A stretch of DNA of 64,000 nucleotides from Tamlana sp. 2_MG-2023 (GCF_030548465.1 NZ_JAUOSF010000007.1:62001-126000); one strand, 5' to 3'. Positions 1 through 10,313 are shown, numbered from the stretch's first letter. A program made the numbers and translations. The notes: generated by a model from the sequence alone, not told the origin.

Positions 1-75
1 TCATACTCTAAAACACAAAAATACGATTTATCAAATATAATAGCATTAACCAATTAAAATAACTGGTATAAACAA

Positions 76-102
76 AAAGCCTCTCCAAATTGGAAAGGCT
101 TT
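76..102 (-). terminator. Terminator of the act-cta respiratory operon
   Basis: An imperfect hairpin with arms 76-87 and 91-102 (one C/A mismatch) and a 3-base loop. Read on the minus strand it is followed by a T-rich run. It lies 46 bases after the ctaD stop and fits an intrinsic terminator for the whole leftward operon. Confidence 0.7.
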
Positions 103-147
103 ATATATTGTTATGGAATTCTATTTTAGAACTTCCTTTAGTTTTAA

Positions 148-1941
148 TTAGTGATGTAGAGCCACTTCACCTTCCTTAAAAGGAACATTTTGAGGAACGA
201 AATCTACATCGTAACCTGGTTTACTGTAATCGTAAGCCCAACGGTAAACGTGAGGAATTTCTCCTGGCCAGTTTCCATGAATATGCTCTACTGGAGTAGT
301 CCACTCTAAAGTCGTAGCTTTCCATGGGTTTTGAGTAGCCTTCTTTCCGAAGAAAATACTACTAAAGAAATTGTATAAATAAACGATTTGAACAACACCT
401 CCAACTAAAGCAAATATTGTAATAATAACATTTACATTGGCTAAATCATCAAACAATGGAAAGTTACTGTTTGTATAATATCTACGTGGTAATCCAGCCA
501 TTCCAATAAAATGCATTGGGAAAAATACGCCATAAGCACAAACTGCTGTTAACCAAAAGTGAATATACCCTAAGTTTTTATTCAACATACGACCGTACAT
601 TTTAGGGAACCAATGGTAGATTCCTGCAAACATACCGTAAAGTGCCGATATACCCATTACTAAGTGGAAGTGAGCTACTACGAAATAAGTATCGTGAACA
701 TTAATATCTAATGCTGAATCTCCAAGAATTATACCTGTAAGACCACCTGTAATAAACGTTGATACAAAACCAATTGAGAACAACATCGCAGGATTCATTT
801 GAAGGTTTCCTTTCCATAAGGTCGTAATCCAGTTGAAGGCTTTCACCGCAGATGGAATCGCAATTAATAAGGTTGTAAATGTAAATACAGAACCTAAGAA
901 CGGATTCATACCTGAAATAAACATGTGATGTCCCCAAACAATAGTTGAAAGGAAAGCAATGGCTAATATCGAAACAATCATCGCTCTATATCCGAAGATA
1001 GGTTTACGTGAGTTCGAAGCCATAATTTCAGAAACCAGACCCATTGCAGGTAAGATTACAATATATACCTCTGGGTGACCCAAGAACCAAAATAAGTGTT
1101 CGAATAATACCGGTGACCCCCCTTGGTAATGTAATACTTCACCTTGAATGAAAATATCTGATAAGAAGAATGAAGTTCCAAAACTTCTATCCATGATCAA
1201 TAATAAAGCTGCCGACAACAATACTGGGAAAGAGACAATACCAATGATAGCGGTTACAAAAAACGCCCAAATAGTTAAAGGTAATCTTGTCATAGACATC
1301 CCTTTTGTACGTAAGTTCAAAACAGTAACCACATAGTTAAGCGATCCTAATAATGACGAAGCAATAAAGATAGCCATAGATACTAACCAAAGTGTCATAC
1401 CCATACCTGAACCACCCTGTGCCATAGGTAAAGCACTTAACGGCGGATAGATTGTCCAACCAGCTGCTGCTGGTCCTGCTTCAACAAATAATGAAATAAT
1501 CATGATTACACTTGATAAAAAGAATAACCAATAAGATACCATATTTAAGAAACCTGAAGCCATATCACGTGCTCCAATTTGCAATGGAATTAATAAGTTA
1601 CTAAACGTACCACTTAATCCAGCCGTAAGTACAAAGAATACCATGATGGTACCGTGAATGGTCACTAAGGCTAAATAAATATCTGCATCCATTACACCAT
1701 CTGGTGCCCATTTACCTAATAATGCTTCAAACAATACATTAGGCTCTTCTGGCCATGCGATTTGCATACGAAACATCATAGACATTAAAACTCCAATAAC
1801 TCCCATAATAGTACCTGTTACTAAGTACTGCTTGGCAATCATTTTATGATCCATACTAAATATATATTTAGTAACGAAAGTCTCTTTATGATGATGTCCG
1901 TGGTCGTCGTCGTGAGCGTGAGTATCTGCGTGTGCTGACAT
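148..1941 (-). CDS. ctaD: Cytochrome c oxidase subunit I (aa3 type)
   Basis: Catalytic subunit of the inner-membrane heme-copper oxidase: reduces O2 to water at the heme a3-CuB site and pumps protons. The 597-residue protein has a His/Asp-rich N-terminus, then twelve predicted membrane segments. Visible family motifs are GHPEVYI (CuB histidine, D-channel glutamate and cross-linked tyrosine, so an A1-type oxidase), WGHHMF (two CuB histidines) and HDTYFVVAHFHLVMG (heme a3 and heme a histidines). It is the last gene of the operon, 30 bases after ctaC, so complex III and the oxidase are co-transcribed. This matches the known physical supercomplex of flavobacterial alternative complex III with aa3 oxidase. 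ATG start at 1941; length is normal for the family. Confidence 0.97.
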   Translation of the reverse strand: MSAHADTHAHDDDHGHHHKETFVTKYIFSMDHKMIAKQYLVTGTIMGVIGVLMSMMFRMQIAWPEEPNVLFEALLGKWAPDGVMDADIYLALVTIHGTIMVFFVLTAGLSGTFSNLLIPLQIGARDMASGFLNMVSYWLFFLSSVIMIISLFVEAGPAAAGWTIYPPLSALPMAQGGSGMGMTLWLVSMAIFIASSLLGSLNYVVTVLNLRTKGMSMTRLPLTIWAFFVTAIIGIVSFPVLLSAALLLIMDRSFGTSFFLSDIFIQGEVLHYQGGSPVLFEHLFWFLGHPEVYIVILPAMGLVSEIMASNSRKPIFGYRAMIVSILAIAFLSTIVWGHHMFISGMNPFLGSVFTFTTLLIAIPSAVKAFNWITTLWKGNLQMNPAMLFSIGFVSTFITGGLTGIILGDSALDINVHDTYFVVAHFHLVMGISALYGMFAGIYHWFPKMYGRMLNKNLGYIHFWLTAVCAYGVFFPMHFIGMAGLPRRYYTNSNFPLFDDLANVNVIITIFALVGGVVQIVYLYNFFSSIFFGKKATQNPWKATTLEWTTPVEHIHGNWPGEIPHVYRWAYDYSKPGYDVDFVPQNVPFKEGEVALHH

Positions 1942-1971
1942 AATCTTATATCGGTTTGGTTTCTTGTTTAA

Positions 1972-3039
1972 TTAGTTAATTAGAGAATTCTTGAATTCCT
2001 TTTGTTCTGCAATCCAAGCGTCGTATTCTTCTTGAGTTTCTACCACAATCTTCATTTGCATGTTGTAGTGTGATTTACCACAAATCTTATTACAAATAAG
2101 TAAGTAATCAAATTCATAACGTTCTAAAGGCTCTTCTCCTTTAGCTACAAGTGGTTTACTGTTTTCAACTCTAATGTCGTTAATGCGTGCCACTTTTTCT
2201 TGAATTTCAGCCGTTTGACGCATCTCAGCCGTCGTCTTTGTAGGTGTAAACCCAAACTGAGTAATCATTCCAGGTACACAGTTCATTTGCGCTCTAAAGT
2301 GAGGCATATAAGCTGAATGTAAAACATCTTGCGAACGCATTTTGAACAAAACAGGCTGTCCTACAGGTAAGTGTAATTCAGTAGTTATGATATCATCTTG
2401 AGCATTAGGATCAGCTTCATCTAATCCTAAAATATTAGCACGATCAATATCAATTAAACGCACGTTAGCTTTACCTAAAGTATTATCGGCTCCTGAATAT
2501 CTAGCTTTCCAGTTAAACTGTTGTGCATATAATTCAACAACTAAAGGATCTTCACTTTCATCAATACTTGTAATACTAATCCAAGTGTTCAATCCATAGA
2601 TAATTAAACCAGCTAAAACAATTACAGGAATGATTGTCCAAATCATTTCCAGTTTATTGTTATCAGCAAAGAAGAAAGCTTGTTTTCCTTTTTCACCTTT
2701 ATATTTAAAAGCGAAGTAGTGTAACAAGAATTGAGTTATTGTTTGAACGAAGAAAATTAAAACTAATGAAATAATCATTAGGTTATCAATTGTTGCTCCG
2801 TGTTCTGATGCTGCATTTGATAAAAGTGGTAAATCACCCCATTTAACAACACAAACAATAGTTATTATGTAAATGAAAGCTAAAAAGCCCATCATTAAAT
2901 AACCATTTAAGGTATTATCTTTATCAGTGGCTACTTGAGAGTTTTCTGTTTTAGCTTGTGCTAAATCAAAAATCTTAACCATTTGCCAAATGGCAATTAA
3001 AATAAATACTAAAACTATAATTGTTAATAAAGTAGTCAT
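1972..3039 (-). CDS. ctaC: Cytochrome c oxidase subunit II (CuA subunit)
   Basis: Accepts electrons from cytochrome c through the binuclear CuA centre and passes them to subunit I. The 355-residue protein has three or so N-terminal hydrophobic segments (around 1-20, 50-70, 85-110, 135-155), more than the usual two, then a periplasmic cupredoxin domain. The CuA ligand set is seen in DVLHSAYMPHF (first His) and CNKICGKSHYNM (two Cys, His, Met). The glutamate that usually sits between the two cysteines and binds copper by its backbone carbonyl is a lysine here; because the ligand is the backbone, function is probably kept. There is no fused cytochrome c domain. It follows actF after 32 bases and precedes ctaD. 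Confidence 0.96.
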   Translation of the reverse strand: MTTLLTIIVLVFILIAIWQMVKIFDLAQAKTENSQVATDKDNTLNGYLMMGFLAFIYIITIVCVVKWGDLPLLSNAASEHGATIDNLMIISLVLIFFVQTITQFLLHYFAFKYKGEKGKQAFFFADNNKLEMIWTIIPVIVLAGLIIYGLNTWISITSIDESEDPLVVELYAQQFNWKARYSGADNTLGKANVRLIDIDRANILGLDEADPNAQDDIITTELHLPVGQPVLFKMRSQDVLHSAYMPHFRAQMNCVPGMITQFGFTPTKTTAEMRQTAEIQEKVARINDIRVENSKPLVAKGEEPLERYEFDYLLICNKICGKSHYNMQMKIVVETQEEYDAWIAEQKEFKNSLIN

Positions 3040-3071
3040 GTGGTTCTTCTTTCTTCTTTATTTAAATCTTA

Positions 3072-4430
3072 TTAATAATGGAAATCTTCACTTTCTTTCA
3101 TAAATGGATATCCTTTTGCAAGTAATGACGTCTTAGATAAAGACGTGAATACAACAAATATGAATAAACCACTGAACAATAAGACAGAGCCAATTTCAGG
3201 AATTCCTATAAACCATCTATCTCCAACGGTAGCCGGCATGATCATATTGAATATATCAATATAATGTCCTACAAGAATCACAACACCAGTCATAACAACA
3301 AACCAGTTCATACGTTTGTAGGTTGCATTCATTAACATTAATAATGGGAATACAAAGTTTAATACAACCATTCCGAAGAACGGTAATTTATAATCATTAA
3401 TTCTAGTGATAAAATAAGTTACCTCTTCAGGAATATTAGAATACCAGATTAACATAAATTGTGAGAACCATAGGTAAGTCCAAAAGATACTAATACCAAA
3501 CATAAATTTAGCAATATCATGTAAATGGTTTTCATTAACAAAAGCTAAATATCCTTTAGATTTTAAATAGATGCTCATTAAAGCTATAACAGTAATACCA
3601 CTTACAAACATAGAGGCAAATACATACCATCCGAATAATGTAGAGAACCAGTGCGGATCAACACTCATGATCCAATCCCAAGACATCATAGATTCTGTAT
3701 AGATAAAGAATACTAAGAACCCAGCAGTAATACGGAATGACTTTTTAAAGTTGCTAATATCACCAGGTTCTGCGTTATCTTGAGCAATTGAGAATTTACG
3801 AGCAAAGTGACGGTAAGCCGCCCAACCGGCGATAAAAATCAAACCTCTAATAGCGAAACCTCCAATGTTTAACCAACTTGCTTTACCTTGAATTAAAGCA
3901 TCATGAGCCACAACATCTGGGTCCATCCATATAAATATGTTGTAATGTCCTATGGTACCAGAAGCAACCGCGATAATTAGAACAATTAAAGCGCCAGGCA
4001 GCATGTAAGCCGTAATGGCCTCCATAACTCTAAATAAAACTGGTGACCAACCTGCTTGAGAGGCAATTTGTATTGCATAAAAAGCTAAAACGCCTAGTGC
4101 AATCATAAAAAAGAAAAATGCGGCTACATATAAAGCAGACCAAGGTCTATTTGCTATTTGGTGTTGTACGTGAGTGATGTGCTTAGCATGTGCGTCTTCA
4201 GCGTGTACTGTTTCACCATGGGCAGCATCTCCATGAGCCTCTTTGCTTGGTGCTGCATGATGTGCATCGGCTTGACCATGTCCACCACCGTGATGTGATT
4301 CTTCTGCAAGTAAGTGTTCAACTTCCTCAAAAGATTTATGAGATGTCATAAAACCATATCCAACACCTAATGCTCCTAAAATCATTAGAATGAAAGAAAA
4401 TGTCTTTAATTTATTTGAAAATGTATACAT
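3072..4430 (-). CDS. actF: Alternative complex III quinol-binding membrane subunit ActF
   Basis: Paralogue of ActC in the quinol:cytochrome c oxidoreductase (alternative complex III); an integral membrane subunit with about ten helices. The 452-residue protein starts with one membrane segment (about 8-28), then a periplasmic loop of about 45 residues with many histidines (roughly 45-90), then the helical core. The His-rich loop suggests metal binding but could be a species-variable linker. It lies 22 bases downstream of actE and 32 upstream of ctaC. Identified by position in the canonical actABCDEF order and by the helix pattern. ATG start at 4430. Confidence 0.92.
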   Translation of the reverse strand: MYTFSNKLKTFSFILMILGALGVGYGFMTSHKSFEEVEHLLAEESHHGGGHGQADAHHAAPSKEAHGDAAHGETVHAEDAHAKHITHVQHQIANRPWSALYVAAFFFFMIALGVLAFYAIQIASQAGWSPVLFRVMEAITAYMLPGALIVLIIAVASGTIGHYNIFIWMDPDVVAHDALIQGKASWLNIGGFAIRGLIFIAGWAAYRHFARKFSIAQDNAEPGDISNFKKSFRITAGFLVFFIYTESMMSWDWIMSVDPHWFSTLFGWYVFASMFVSGITVIALMSIYLKSKGYLAFVNENHLHDIAKFMFGISIFWTYLWFSQFMLIWYSNIPEEVTYFITRINDYKLPFFGMVVLNFVFPLLMLMNATYKRMNWFVVMTGVVILVGHYIDIFNMIMPATVGDRWFIGIPEIGSVLLFSGLFIFVVFTSLSKTSLLAKGYPFMKESEDFHY

Positions 4431-4452
4431 ATCTATAATAATCTTATCAATC

Positions 4453-5004
4453 TTACTTTTCTAAATCTGCCTTTAATTGTAACACATACGCTACTACTTG
4501 CCAACGTTCTTCCTCTTGCAATTGGTTTGCATAAGATCCCATGGCATTCTTTCCGTAATAAATCGTGTGATAAATACTTCCAGCATTAATCGCTCTACCG
4601 GCATCATCATAACTAGGGATACCTAATATTTTTTCGCGTTTTACAAGGTTACCTTGTCCGTCACCTTTTCCACCATGACAAATTCCACAGTAAATATCGT
4701 ATAATTCTTTACCTCTGTTTAAATCAACTTGTGTAGAATCTAAAGGACTCATTAACGTTTCTTTAGCCAAAGCATAGCCTTCTGTTGAATTTTCAATATC
4801 AAAAGGGATAAAACCACGAGCTACAGAACCCTCAGCAGGTAATTGTGCTTCAAAGCCATCTTTAAACGCTGCTTCACCATAAGTTTCATATCCTACAGAT
4901 TCATACATGTTAGGCATGAACTGATAGTTTGGTGCTGTACTCTTGTTACAAGAAACAGCTACAAAAACAACTGCTACTACTAATATTTTAATTAAGCTTT
5001 TCAT
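4453..5004 (-). CDS. actE: Alternative complex III mono-heme cytochrome c lipoprotein ActE
   Basis: Periplasmic, lipid-anchored cytochrome c subunit of alternative complex III. The 183-residue protein has a signal peptide ending in a lipobox (VAVSC, lipidated Cys about residue 19), a variable segment, and one heme-binding motif CGICH near residue 107 with a C-terminal cytochrome c fold; a methionine in NAMGSY is the probable axial ligand. The gap to actD is 101 bases, the largest inside the operon, and carries a possible internal promoter. Length is normal for ActE. Confidence 0.93.
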   Translation of the reverse strand: MKSLIKILVVAVVFVAVSCNKSTAPNYQFMPNMYESVGYETYGEAAFKDGFEAQLPAEGSVARGFIPFDIENSTEGYALAKETLMSPLDSTQVDLNRGKELYDIYCGICHGGKGDGQGNLVKREKILGIPSYDDAGRAINAGSIYHTIYYGKNAMGSYANQLQEEERWQVVAYVLQLKADLEK

Positions 5005-5029
5005 TTGTAAACTTATATTGTTTTTTTGT

Positions 5030-5037
5030 CAAATGTA
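5030..5037 (-). promoter_or_regulatory. Possible internal -7 box upstream of actE
   Basis: On the minus strand this reads TACATTTG, a perfect match to the Bacteroidota -7 consensus TAnnTTTG, 25 bases before the actE start. I do not see a good TTTG -33 box at the right distance, so this is weak support for an internal promoter. Confidence 0.35.
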
Positions 5038-5105
5038 ATTCGCAAAACATTTTATTTATAAAAATCTAAAAATAAAATTAGTTTATGCTCATTTCATATG
5101 TTTTA

Positions 5106-5636
5106 TTAATGGGCTTTATCAACTAAATTAACTTCTACTGCTCCCGTTCCTGCAAGCAATGTTTCAAGGGCCTCTTGGTTACCATCAACGGCAATTTCCA
5201 TTAAGAAATGATCGTCGGTAGTTCTTGGGTCTGGATTTTCAGCTTCTTTAAAAGGCCAAATTCTACTACGTAAGTAAAAAGTAAGCACCATTAAGTGGGC
5301 TGAGAAAAATACCGTAAGCTCAAACATAATAGGTACAAAGGCTGGTAAATTTTCTAAGTAGCTAAAGCTTGGCTTACCTCCAATATCTTGAGGCCAATCT
5401 TCAATCATAATGTAATTCATCATGACTGTAGCTACAGTTAAACCTATTAAACCATAAATAAACGCAGTTATGGCAATACGTGTTGGTGCCAATCCCATAG
5501 CATGATCTAGTCCGTGAACTGGGAAAGGTGTATAAATCTCTTCTATATGATAACGTTCTGCCTTTACTTTTTTAACAGCAGACATTAAAACGTCATCGTC
5601 GGTATAAATAGCGTGAATTACTTTTGAAGCTTCCAT
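5106..5636 (-). CDS. actD: Alternative complex III membrane subunit ActD (DUF3341)
   Basis: Small integral membrane subunit of alternative complex III. The 176-residue protein has a cytoplasmic N-terminal domain (about 1-55) containing the family region HAIYTDDDVLMSAV and an FPVHGLD segment, then two membrane helices (about 60-80 and 100-120) and a C-terminal soluble tail. It matches the DUF3341 family, which is found only with ActC-type proteins. Nine bases separate it from actC, so translation is probably coupled. ATG at 5636. Confidence 0.92.
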   Translation of the reverse strand: MEASKVIHAIYTDDDVLMSAVKKVKAERYHIEEIYTPFPVHGLDHAMGLAPTRIAITAFIYGLIGLTVATVMMNYIMIEDWPQDIGGKPSFSYLENLPAFVPIMFELTVFFSAHLMVLTFYLRSRIWPFKEAENPDPRTTDDHFLMEIAVDGNQEALETLLAGTGAVEVNLVDKAH

Positions 5637-5645
5637 ATGCTACTT

Positions 5646-7097
5646 TTAGTTTTTTGGTTCTTGATTAATCGGTCCTGAAGTTCTTGGATCTGCACCAGTT
5701 CCAGATAAACTTTGTCCGCTTTCTCTTAATGTCTTGTACTTGTCTCCTGAAGATTTTAAGATAGTCTTAACCTCTGCTTGTGCAATTACAGGGAATGTTC
5801 TTGCATACAATAAGAAAAGTACAAAGAAGAATCCTATTGTTCCAATGAAAATTCCAATATCAACAAATGTAGGTGAAAACATGGTCCATGATGATGGTAA
5901 GTAATCACGGTGTAACGAGGTTACAATAATTACAAAACGCTCAAACCACATTCCTACGTTTACTACAATAGATATAAAGAAAGAGAACATGATACTTGTT
6001 CTTAATTTCTTGAACCACATAAATTGTGGAGAGAATACATTACAAGACATCATCATCCAGTATGCCCAAGCATAAGGACCAGTTGCTCTGTTTAAGAAAG
6101 CGTATTGCTCATACTCTACACCAGAATACCATGCGACAAACAACTCTGTAATATAAGCTACACCCACTATAGAACCCGTAATCATAATTACAATATTCAT
6201 TAGTTCGATGTGTTGTACTGTAATATAATCTTCTAAGTTAGCCACTTTTCTCATAATAATAAGAAGTGTGTTTACCATAGCAAATCCTGAGAATACCGCC
6301 CCTGCAACAAAGTAAGGTGGGAAAATCGTTGTATGCCATCCTGGAATCACCGATGTGGCGAAATCGAAAGATACAATCGTGTGTACAGAAAGTACTAAAG
6401 GTGTTGCTAAACCAGCAAGCACTAATGATACTTCTTCAAAACGTTGCCAATCTTTAGCACGACCAGACCAACCAAAACTTAATAAAGCATAAATTTTCTT
6501 TTGGAAAGGTTTAATAGCGCGATCTCTTAACATCGCAAAATCAGGTAATAATCCTGTCCACCAGAACACTAATGATACCGATAAGTAAGTTGAAATCGCG
6601 AATACATCCCAAAGTAATGGTGAGTTAAAGTTAACCCATAATGATCCGAATTGATTAGGAATTGGTAATACCCAATATCCTAACCATGGTCTTCCCATGT
6701 GAATAAGAGGGAACAATCCTGCTTGCATAACCGCGAAAATCGTCATGGCTTCTGCTGAACGGTTAATTGCCATTCTCCATTTCTGACGGAATAATAAGAG
6801 TACTGCCGAGATCAGGGTTCCTGCGTGACCAATACCTACCCACCAAACGAAGTTGGTAATATCCCAGGCCCATCCAACAGTCTTGTTAAGACCCCAGACA
6901 CCAATACCTGTAGTAATGGTATAAATAATACATCCAACTCCCCAAAGGAACGCTACAAGTGAGATACCAAAAACTATCCACCATTGTTTATTTGCTGTTC
7001 CTTCTACAGGTCTAGCCACATCCACAGTAACGTCGTGGTATGATTTTTCGCCTGTAACTAAAGGTCTTCTAATAGGTGCTTCGTAATGAGACGCCAT
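5646..7097 (-). CDS. actC: Alternative complex III quinol-binding membrane subunit ActC (NrfD family)
   Basis: Ten-helix NrfD/PsrC-family membrane protein; with ActB it forms the quinol oxidation module of alternative complex III. The 483-residue sequence has a soluble N-terminal stretch (about 1-38), then hydrophobic helices with conserved segments such as WWVGIGHAG and LFPLIHMGRPW that line the quinol site in the family, and a hydrophilic C-terminus. It sits between actB (27 bases) and actD (9 bases). ATG at 7097. Confidence 0.95.
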   Translation of the reverse strand: MASHYEAPIRRPLVTGEKSYHDVTVDVARPVEGTANKQWWIVFGISLVAFLWGVGCIIYTITTGIGVWGLNKTVGWAWDITNFVWWVGIGHAGTLISAVLLLFRQKWRMAINRSAEAMTIFAVMQAGLFPLIHMGRPWLGYWVLPIPNQFGSLWVNFNSPLLWDVFAISTYLSVSLVFWWTGLLPDFAMLRDRAIKPFQKKIYALLSFGWSGRAKDWQRFEEVSLVLAGLATPLVLSVHTIVSFDFATSVIPGWHTTIFPPYFVAGAVFSGFAMVNTLLIIMRKVANLEDYITVQHIELMNIVIMITGSIVGVAYITELFVAWYSGVEYEQYAFLNRATGPYAWAYWMMMSCNVFSPQFMWFKKLRTSIMFSFFISIVVNVGMWFERFVIIVTSLHRDYLPSSWTMFSPTFVDIGIFIGTIGFFFVLFLLYARTFPVIAQAEVKTILKSSGDKYKTLRESGQSLSGTGADPRTSGPINQEPKN

Positions 7098-7124
7098 AAT
7101 TATATAATTGTTCTTTAATTAGAT

Positions 7125-10100
7125 TTATGCTTCCGTTGTATTTCTCACTTTTGTTTGATATTGTACGTTAGGTTTTGTTCCTACGTGCTCTAACAAGTGA
7201 TACATACGATTATCTTCTAAAGTTTTTGCAACTTTACTTTCTTTATCATTGATATCTCCAAATACCATCGCTCCACTGCTACAAGCTGCAGAACATGCTG
7301 TTTGGAACTCACCATCTTTAATAACGCGTCCGTCACGCTTAGCATCAAGAATCGTTTTCTGTGTCATTTGAATACACATAGAACATTTCTCCATAACACC
7401 ACGAGAACGTACTACAACATCTGGGTTTAAAACCATACGTCCTAGATCATCATTCATGTGATAATCAAACTCGTCATTCTCATTGTATAAGAACCAGTTG
7501 AAACGACGTACTTTATACGGACAGTTGTTTGCACAGTATCTTGTACCTACACAACGGTTATACGCCATATGATTCTGACCTTGACGACTATGAGAAGTTG
7601 CTGCCACAGGACAAACCGTTTCACAAGGTGCATGATTACAGTGTTGACACATTACGGCTTGAAATGCTACCTGAGGATTGTCAGAAGGCTCTTCCATTTC
7701 ACCGAATCCACCTAGAGAACCTTTATCTCCAAATAACCCTGAGAACTCATCCTTTTTAATGTTATCGCCTTCAAAAGTTTCATCAGAAGAATAGTATCTA
7801 TCAATACGCAACCAGTGCATATCTCTACTCTTTCTTACTTCTTCTTTTCCAACTACAGGAACATTGTTTTCAGCATGACATGCAATCACACAAGATCCAC
7901 AACCTGTACAAGCATTTAAGTCGATAGATAAATTGAAGTGATGTCCAACAGAACGATCAAATTCATCCCATAAATCAACATCTGGAGAAGTTACTGGTGT
8001 TTCTTCGTGATTTAAAGAAACTACAGGAACCGCATTCCAATGTGCTTTATCTTTCGTATTGAATATCTCTAAAGTTGTTTCTTTGATGATATCGCCACGT
8101 CCCATTAATGTATTATGAAGCTGAACGCAAGCAAATTCATGCTCACCTGAAGCTGCTTCAACAGTTACATTTTGAGTGGAATTAAAATTGTGATATAATG
8201 CAAAAGCATTAACACCAGTTTGCATTTCTTCTTTTAAACCAGCTGTTCTACCATATCCAAATGATAAACCAACAGAACCTTTAGCCTGACCTGGTTGTAT
8301 TAATACTGGTGCTTTAACAGTAACCCCATTTACAGTAACATTAGCATAACTACCGTTTAAACCACCGTCTGCAACGTGTCTATTCTTTAACCCTAGTTCC
8401 TCAGCATCAGCTTTTGAAACCGTTAAATAGTTATCCCAAGATACCCTTGAAATAGGATCTGGAAATTCTTGTAACCATGGGTTATTGGCTTGTTGACCAT
8501 CACCCATTCCTGTTTTAGTATATAAACTTAATTCTAATCCTGTTGATTTTGCAGAAGCTGCTAGAGCTTGAGCCGCACCAGAAAAAGCAGTCTGTGTTGT
8601 TTCAGTATCTTCATCAACTGGAGCTTCTTCAGCAACTTCTTCTTTAGCTGAATTATTCACAAAGAACCCATCGTGTAAGGCTTTGTTATAAGAAGCGCCA
8701 CCTAGAACACTTTCATTCCAAGTTGATTTGATATAATCGCTATAAGATGCCGAATTACCAGTCCATGCTAATAAAGCATCTTGGAATTGTTTCGTATCAA
8801 ATAACGGACGAATAGCAGGTTGTGTTAAACTGTATTGTCCAGTCTTAATTTCAACATCACCCCAAGACTCTAAATAATGTGGTGCTGCAGCTAAATATTG
8901 CGCCTGTGAAGATGTTTCATCTTCTTTCATAGAAAACGCAATAGACAATTTTGTTTTCTTTAAACCTTCAGCAAAGTCTGCTGCATTGGCTAAAGTATAT
9001 AATGGGTTAACGCCACTCATGATGATTGCACCAACTTGACCTGCTTTCATATCAGAAATTAGTTGCGCAACGGCATTAGCATTACCTTGTTTTGTTTTTA
9101 TAACAACTTCTGGTTTAAACGCCTTACTAGCTAAATAAGCATTAAGCTCTAAAACAGTAGTTTGTGCATTCACATCCTGAATACCAGTAACGACAACCCC
9201 ATTACTACCAGCCTTTTTAAGTTGAGAAGCAGCAGCTTTCACAGCAGCCTCAACATTTGCAGGTAAGCCTTTAACAGAAACATTGTTTCCAGTCACCAAG
9301 CTATATAATTTGGCTAGTGCTAATTTTTGTTGATTTGGTGTTGCCGGAACACGTTTATCAGCATTAGCACCAGAAAGTGACATATTAGATTCAAACTGAA
9401 TATGACGTGACATTTTTCCGTTAGCCGGAATTCTGTTTTTAGCATAAGCCGCATCAAATCCGCCACCTTGCCAATCTCCTAAGAAATCAGCACCAACAGA
9501 AACGATAGTCATTGCTTGACTAAAGTCATAATCTGCTAATCCTCGTTTGTTATATTTCTTTTGAAAAGCTTGTACAGCTGCAAATTCAGAAACCGCATCA
9601 TAAACCACATGATTTACATTGCCATAAGCTTCTTTAAATTCTGCAACCAATTTATTAGTTGAAGGACTGGCATACGTTTGTGTTAATAACACGATAGATT
9701 GACCAGACGCTTTTACACTATTTAAAGCTTTCGTTGTTTCAGCATTAAAATTACTCCAAGAAATAGAAGCACCATCTTTTTTAGGTCCTTGTACTCTTAG
9801 GCTGTCATACAAACCTAAAACTGATGCATTAACTCTTGCATTCGCACTACCATGACTAGGCGCCATAGTATTGTTTTCAATTTTTATTGGACGACCTTCA
9901 CGTGTTTTCACTAAAACACTAGCAAAATCAAAACCATCTGCAATTGTTGTTGCATAGTAGTTTGCCACACCAGGAATAATCTCTGTTGGTTGTACAACAT
10001 AAGGAATCGCCTTTTTAACAGGACCCTCACAAGCTGCTAAAGAAGCCGCTGCTGTACTAAAACCTACATATTTCAGGAAATCACGACGCGTAGTAGAACT

Positions 10101-10241
10101 AGCTTCTAACGTATCTTTATCTCCTAAAAACTCATCGGTAGGAATTTCTGCTACAAACTCGTTTTGTTTAAGCGCCTCAACAATAGAGCTATTTTCGTTT
10201 AGCTCTTCAACACTTTTCCAGTATTTCTTGTTTGATGACAT
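7125..10241 (-). CDS. actB: Alternative complex III iron-sulfur subunit ActB
   Basis: Large peripheral subunit of quinol:cytochrome c oxidoreductase. The 1038-residue protein starts with a Tat-like segment (TTRRDFLKYVGFSTAAAS, about residues 51-68) followed by AACEG, a possible lipid anchor. Residues to about 720 resemble a molybdopterin oxidoreductase (ActB1), which in known alternative complex III carries no molybdenum cofactor. Residues from about 765 form a ferredoxin-like ActB2 domain with cysteine clusters CTGCGSCVIAC, CQHCNHAPCETVC, CVGTRYCANNC and CSMC plus CSAAC, enough for one [3Fe-4S] and three [4Fe-4S] centres as in the family. It lies between actA (72 bases) and actC (27 bases). 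Confidence 0.96.
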   Translation of the reverse strand: MSSNKKYWKSVEELNENSSIVEALKQNEFVAEIPTDEFLGDKDTLEASSTTRRDFLKYVGFSTAAASLAACEGPVKKAIPYVVQPTEIIPGVANYYATTIADGFDFASVLVKTREGRPIKIENNTMAPSHGSANARVNASVLGLYDSLRVQGPKKDGASISWSNFNAETTKALNSVKASGQSIVLLTQTYASPSTNKLVAEFKEAYGNVNHVVYDAVSEFAAVQAFQKKYNKRGLADYDFSQAMTIVSVGADFLGDWQGGGFDAAYAKNRIPANGKMSRHIQFESNMSLSGANADKRVPATPNQQKLALAKLYSLVTGNNVSVKGLPANVEAAVKAAASQLKKAGSNGVVVTGIQDVNAQTTVLELNAYLASKAFKPEVVIKTKQGNANAVAQLISDMKAGQVGAIIMSGVNPLYTLANAADFAEGLKKTKLSIAFSMKEDETSSQAQYLAAAPHYLESWGDVEIKTGQYSLTQPAIRPLFDTKQFQDALLAWTGNSASYSDYIKSTWNESVLGGASYNKALHDGFFVNNSAKEEVAEEAPVDEDTETTQTAFSGAAQALAASAKSTGLELSLYTKTGMGDGQQANNPWLQEFPDPISRVSWDNYLTVSKADAEELGLKNRHVADGGLNGSYANVTVNGVTVKAPVLIQPGQAKGSVGLSFGYGRTAGLKEEMQTGVNAFALYHNFNSTQNVTVEAASGEHEFACVQLHNTLMGRGDIIKETTLEIFNTKDKAHWNAVPVVSLNHEETPVTSPDVDLWDEFDRSVGHHFNLSIDLNACTGCGSCVIACHAENNVPVVGKEEVRKSRDMHWLRIDRYYSSDETFEGDNIKKDEFSGLFGDKGSLGGFGEMEEPSDNPQVAFQAVMCQHCNHAPCETVCPVAATSHSRQGQNHMAYNRCVGTRYCANNCPYKVRRFNWFLYNENDEFDYHMNDDLGRMVLNPDVVVRSRGVMEKCSMCIQMTQKTILDAKRDGRVIKDGEFQTACSAACSSGAMVFGDINDKESKVAKTLEDNRMYHLLEHVGTKPNVQYQTKVRNTTEA

Positions 10242-10313
10242 ATTATATAATTGAATTACTTCTTATTATTATTAATTTGTGTTTTCCGCTTTCGCAGAAG
10301 AAAAAGCGTTAGC

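Noticed and set aside
7125-10241. ActB as a molybdoenzyme
   Set aside because: The domain is molybdopterin-oxidoreductase-like, but in alternative complex III it is known to lack the cofactor, and the operon has no Mo genes.
10279-10305. Short CCGCTTTCGC repeat word near the actA stop, similar to one at about 60155
   Set aside because: Too short to call as a feature; probably a scattered flavobacterial repeat fragment.
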